Assembly (NCBI GenBank): GCA_032622095.1
Contig: CP136061.1
Span: 41,667,797 to 41,731,796 of the forward strand
Length of the DNA stretch: 64,000 nt
Reading direction: 5' to 3'
DNA from: Siphonodentalium dalli
Lineage: Eukaryota > Mollusca > Scaphopoda > Gadilida > Siphonodentaliidae
Under the pieces are notes generated by a model that saw nothing but the letters and a program-made list of their open reading frames with translations, ran no database searches and was not told where the DNA came from. Below are positions 58,901 through 64,000 of this stretch, piece after piece; position 1 is the first letter of the stretch; the number at the start of each line of letters is the position of its first letter. Position numbers and translations under genes: made by a program.

Positions 58901-61900
58901 GTCATCTCATCCTATATCACGACAATGTCTTATGATGTGTCTTCCCATCCTATATCACGACAATGTCTTATGATGTGTCACCCCATCCTATATCACGACA
59001 ATGTCTTATGATGTGTCGTCCCATCCTATATCACGACAATGTCTTATGGTGTGTCATCCCATCCTATATCACGACAATGTCTTATGATGTGTCATCCCAT
59101 CCTATATCACGACAATGTATTATGATGTGTCACCCCATCCTATATCACGACAATGTATTATGATGTGTCACCCCATCCTATATCACGACAATGTCTTATG
59201 ATGTGTCATCCCATCCTATATCACGACAATGTCCTATGATGTGTCATCTCATCCTATATCACGACAATGTCTTATGATGTGTCATCCCATCCTATATCAC
59301 GACAATGTCCTATGATGTGTCATTCCATCATATATCACGACAATGTCTTATGATGTGTCATCCCATCCTATATCACGACAATGTCGTATGATGTGTCACC
59401 CCATACTATATCACGACAATGTCGTATGATGTGTCATCCCATCCTATATCACGACAATGTCCTATGATGTGTCATTCCATCATATATCACGACCATGTCC
59501 GATATATATAATCCCATCCTATATCACGACAATGTCTTATGATGTGTCATCCCATCCTATATCACGACAATGTCCTATGATGTGTCGTCCCATCCTATAT
59601 CACGACAATGTCTTATGATGTGTCATCCCATCCTATATCACGACAATGTCTTATGATGTGTCATCCCATCCTATATCACGACAATGTCCTATGATGTGTC
59701 GTCCCATCCTATATCACGACAATGTCTTATGATGTGTCATCCCATCCCATATCACGACAATGTCTTATGATGTGTCATCCCATCCTATATCACGACAATG
59801 TCTTATGATGTGTCATCCCATCCTATATCACGACAATGTCCTATGATGTGTCATCTCATCCTATATCAAGACAATGTCCTATGATGTGTCATCCCATCCT
59901 ATATCACGACAATGTCTTATGATGTGTCACCCCATCCTATATCACGACAATGTCTTATGATGTGTCATCCCATCCTATATCACGACAATGTCGTATGATG
60001 TGTCACCCCATCCTATATCACGACAATGTCCTATGATGTGTCAGCCCATCCTATATCACGACAATGTCTTATGATGTGTCATCCCATCCTATATCACGAC
60101 AATGTCTTATGATGTGTCGTTCCATCCTATATCACGACAATGTCTTATGATGTGTCATCTCATACTATATCACGACAATGTCTTATGATGTGTCGTTCCA
60201 TCCTATATCACGACAATGTCCTATGATGTGTCATCTCATACTATATCACGACAATGTCTTATGATGTGTCACCCCATCCTATATCACGACAATGTCTTAT
60301 GGTGTGTCACCCCATCCTATATCACGACAATGTCTTATGGTGTGTCATCCCATCCTATATCACGACAATGTCCTATGATGTGTCATCCCATCCTATATCA
60401 CGACAATGTCTAATGATGTGTCACCCCATCCTATATCACGACAATGTCTTATGATTTGTCGTCCCATCCTATATCACGACAATGTCTTATGATGTGTCAT
60501 CCCATCCTATATCACGATAATGTCTTATGATGTGTCGTCCCATCCTATATCACGACAATGTCCTATGATGTGTCATCCCATCCTATATCACGATAATGTC
60601 TTATGATGTGTCATCCCATCCTATATCACGACAATGTCTTATGATGTGTCATCCCATCCTATTTCACGACCATGTCCTATGACGTGTCATCCCATCCTAT
60701 ATCACGACAATGTCTTATGATGTGTCACCCCATCCTATATCACGACAATGTCTTATGATTTGTCGTCCCATCCTATATCACGACAATGTCTTATGATGTG
60801 TCATCCCATCCTATATCACGATAATGTCTTATGATGTGTCGTACCATCCTATATCACGACAATGTCCTATGATGTGTCATCCCATCCTATATCACGACAA
60901 TGTCTTATGATGTGTCATCCCATCCTATATCACAACAATGTCTTATGATGTGTCATCCCATCCTATATCACGACAATGTCTTATGATGTGTCATCCCATC
61001 CTATATCACGACAATGTCTTATGATGTGTCACCCCATCCTATATCACGACAATGTCCTATGATGTGTCATCCCATCCTATATCACGACAATGTCCTATGA
61101 TGTGTCATCCCATCCTATATCACGACAATGTCTTATGATGTGTCACCCCATCCTATATCACGACAATGTCTTATGATGTGTCATCCCATCCTATATCACG
61201 ACAATGTCCTATGATGTGTCATCCCATCCTATATCACGACAATGTCTTATGATGTGTCACCCCATCCTATATCACGACAATGTCTTATGATGTGTCGTCC
61301 CATCCTATATCACGACAATGTCCTATGATGTGTCGTCTCATCCTATATCACGACAATGTCTTATGATGTGTCATCCCATCCTATATCACGACAATGTCTT
61401 ATGATGTGTCATCCCATCCTATATCACGACAATGTCTTATGATGTGTCATCCCATCCTATATCACGACAATGTCTTATGATGTGTCATCCCATCCTATAT
61501 CACGACAATGTCTTATGGTGTGTCACCCCATCCTATATCACGACAATGTCTTATGATGTGTCTTCCCATCCTATATCACGACAATGTATTATGATGTGTC
61601 ATCCCATCCTATATCACGACAATGTCTTATGATGTGTCATCCCATCCTATATCACGACAATGTCTTATGATGTGTCACCCCATCCTATATCACGACAATG
61701 TCTTATGATGTGTCGTCCCATCCTATATCACGACAATGTCTTATGGTGTGTCACCCCATCCTATATCACGACAATGTCTTATGATGTGTCGTCCCATCCT
61801 ATATCACGACAATGTCTTATGATGTGTCGTCCCATCCTATATCACGACAATGTCTTATGATGTGTCACCCCATCCTATATCACGACAATGTCTTATGATG

Positions 61901-64000
61901 TGTCGTCCCATCCTATATCACGACAATGTCCTATGATGTGTCGTCTCATCCTATATCTCGACAATGTCTTATGATGTGTCATCCCATCCTATATCACGAC
62001 AATGTCTTATGATGTGTCATCCCATCCTATATCACGACAATGTCTTATGATGTGTCATCCCATCCTATATCACGACAATGTCTTATGATGTGTCATCCCA
62101 TCCTATATCACGACAATGTCTTATGGTGTGTCACCCCATCCTATATCACGACAATGTCTTATGATGTGTCTTCCCATCCTATATCACGACAATGTATTAT
62201 GATGTGTCATCCCATCCTATATCACGACAATGTATTATGATGTGTCACCCCATCCTATATCACGACAATGTATTATGATGTGTCACCCCATCCTATATCA
62301 CGACAATGTCTTATGATGTGTCATCCCATCCTATATCACGACAATGTCCTATGATGTGTCATCTCATCCTATATCACGACAATGTCTTATGATGTGTCAT
62401 CCCATCCTATATAACGACAATGTCCTATGATGTGTCATTCCATCATATATCACGACAATGTCTTATGATGTGTCATCCCATCCTATATCACGACAATGTC
62501 GTATGATGTGTCACCCCATCCTATATCACGACAATGTCGTATGATGTGTCATCCCATCCTATATCACGACAATGTCCTATGATGTGTCATTCCATCATAT
62601 ATCACGACCATGTCCGATATATATAATCCCATCCTATATCACGACAATGTCTTATGATGTGTCATCCCATCCTATATCACGACAATGTCCTATGATGTGT
62701 CGTCCCATCCTATATCACGACAATGTCTTATGATGTGTCACCCCATCCTATATCACGACAATGTCTTATGATGTGTCATCCCATCCTATATCACGACAAT
62801 GTCTTATGATGTGTCACCCCATCCTATATCACGACAATGTATTATGATGTGTCACCCCATCCTATATCACGATAATGTCTTATGATGTGTCACCCCATCC
62901 TATATCACGACAATGTCCTATGATGTGTCATCCCATCCTATATCACGACAATGTCTTATGATTTGTCGTCCCATCCTATATCACGACAATGTCTTATGAT
63001 GTGTCATCCCATCCTATATCACGACAATGTCCTATGATGTGTCGTCCCATCCTATATCACGACAATGTCCTATGATGTGTCACCCCATCCTATATCACGA
63101 CTATGTCTTATGATGTGTCATCCCATCCTATATCACGACAATGTCTTATGATGTGTCGTCTCATCCTATATCACGACAATGTCTTATGATGTGTCACCCC
63201 ATCCTATATCACGACCATGTCTTATGATGTGTCATCCCATCCTATATCACGACAATGTCTTATGGTGTGTCACTCCATCCTATATCACGACAATGTCCTA
63301 TGATGTGTCGTCCCATCCTATATCACGACAATGTCTTATGATGTGTCATCCCATCCTATAGCACGACAATGTCTTATGATGTGTCACCCCATCCTATATC
63401 ACGACAATGTCTTATGATGTGTCATCCCATCCTATATCACGACAATGTCTTATGATGTGTCACCCCATCCTATAGCACGACAATGTCTTATGATGTGTCA
63501 CCCCATCCTATATCACGACAATGTCTTATGATGTGTCTTCCCATCCTATATCACGACAATGTCTTATGATGTGTCGTCACATCCTATATCACGACAATGT
63601 CCTATGATGTGTCATCCCATCCTATATCACGATAATGTCTTATGATGTGTCACCCCATCCTATATCACGACAATGTCTAATGATGTGTCGTCCCATCCTA
63701 TATCACGACAATGTCTTATGATGTGTCATCCCATCCTATATCACGACAATGTCTTATGATGTGTCACCCCATCCTATATCACGACAATGTCTTATGATGT
63801 ATCATCCCATCCTATATCACGACAATGTCTTATGATGTGGCATCCCATCCTATATCACGATAATGTCTTATGATGTGTCACCCCATCCTATATCACGACA
63901 ATGTCCTATGATGTGTCACCCCATCCTATATCACGACAATGTCTTATGATGTGTCGTCCCATCCTATATCACGACAATGTCCTATGATGTGTCACCCCAT
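55959..64000. repeat. 38-bp satellite array, right block (continues past window)
   Basis: About 210 further copies of the same unit, in phase with the left block across the insertion. A 1367-bp (36-unit) block is duplicated head to tail: 57596 and 58963 begin the same variant pattern, and the rare TCCGATATATATAATCCC unit is at 58131, 59498 and again 62613. The array reaches the last base of the window. Confidence 0.97.

Noticed and set aside
41570-63361. Dozens of 60-104 codon ORFs with MSYDVSSHPISRQC repeats
   Set aside because: They are rotating-frame translations of a 38-bp satellite, which is not a multiple of three. No start context, splice sites or unique sequence.
41494-64000. CRISPR array
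   Set aside because: Units are contiguous 38-bp copies without unique spacers, and the surrounding DNA is eukaryotic. It is a satellite.

Overview
This is a window of AT-rich nuclear DNA from a metazoan, most likely a marine invertebrate. The evidence is a multi-finger C2H2 zinc-finger gene, spliced exons with GT/AG boundaries, a peroxisomal enzyme, non-LTR retrotransposon debris, and many short terminal-inverted-repeat (TIR) elements and satellites. There are no bacterial operons, ribosome binding sites, rRNA or recognisable tRNA genes. The species cannot be named from sequence alone.

Genes are sparse. The best intact gene is a minus-strand ORF with eight C2H2 fingers (28802-29587). Three decayed relatives lie to its left (22400-22505, 27326-27690, 27707-27990). 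The last two coding exons of a D-amino-acid/D-aspartate oxidase family gene lie on the minus strand (39526-39624 and 38363-38485). They end in the peroxisomal signal Ser-Lys-Leu, and earlier exons are not visible. Retrotransposon fragments are an endonuclease piece at 2604-2720 and a probable ORF2 tail at 33004-33312.

From 1 to 41493 the sequence is a patchwork of non-autonomous elements. At least four TIR groups carry TTAA at both ends, which points to piggyBac-like mobilisation. There is one hAT-type element with a perfect 8-bp target duplication (1119-2230). A 69-bp near-perfect hairpin occurs thirteen times, as eleven well-preserved and two degraded copies, inside elements with different outer ends. 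Several long palindromes, fold-back structures and minisatellites fill much of the rest.

From 41494 to the end of the window is a tandem array of a 38-bp satellite, about 560 copies, running off the right edge. It has nested higher-order repeats of roughly 222 bp, 532 bp, 1367 bp and 4.1-4.4 kb. One 1083-bp element (54876-55958) is inserted in it, flanked by a 5-bp duplication (ACAAT). It has a 149-bp palindrome at one end and a TATA/CCAAT/E-box cluster near the other. Most short reading frames in the array are by-products of the satellite.
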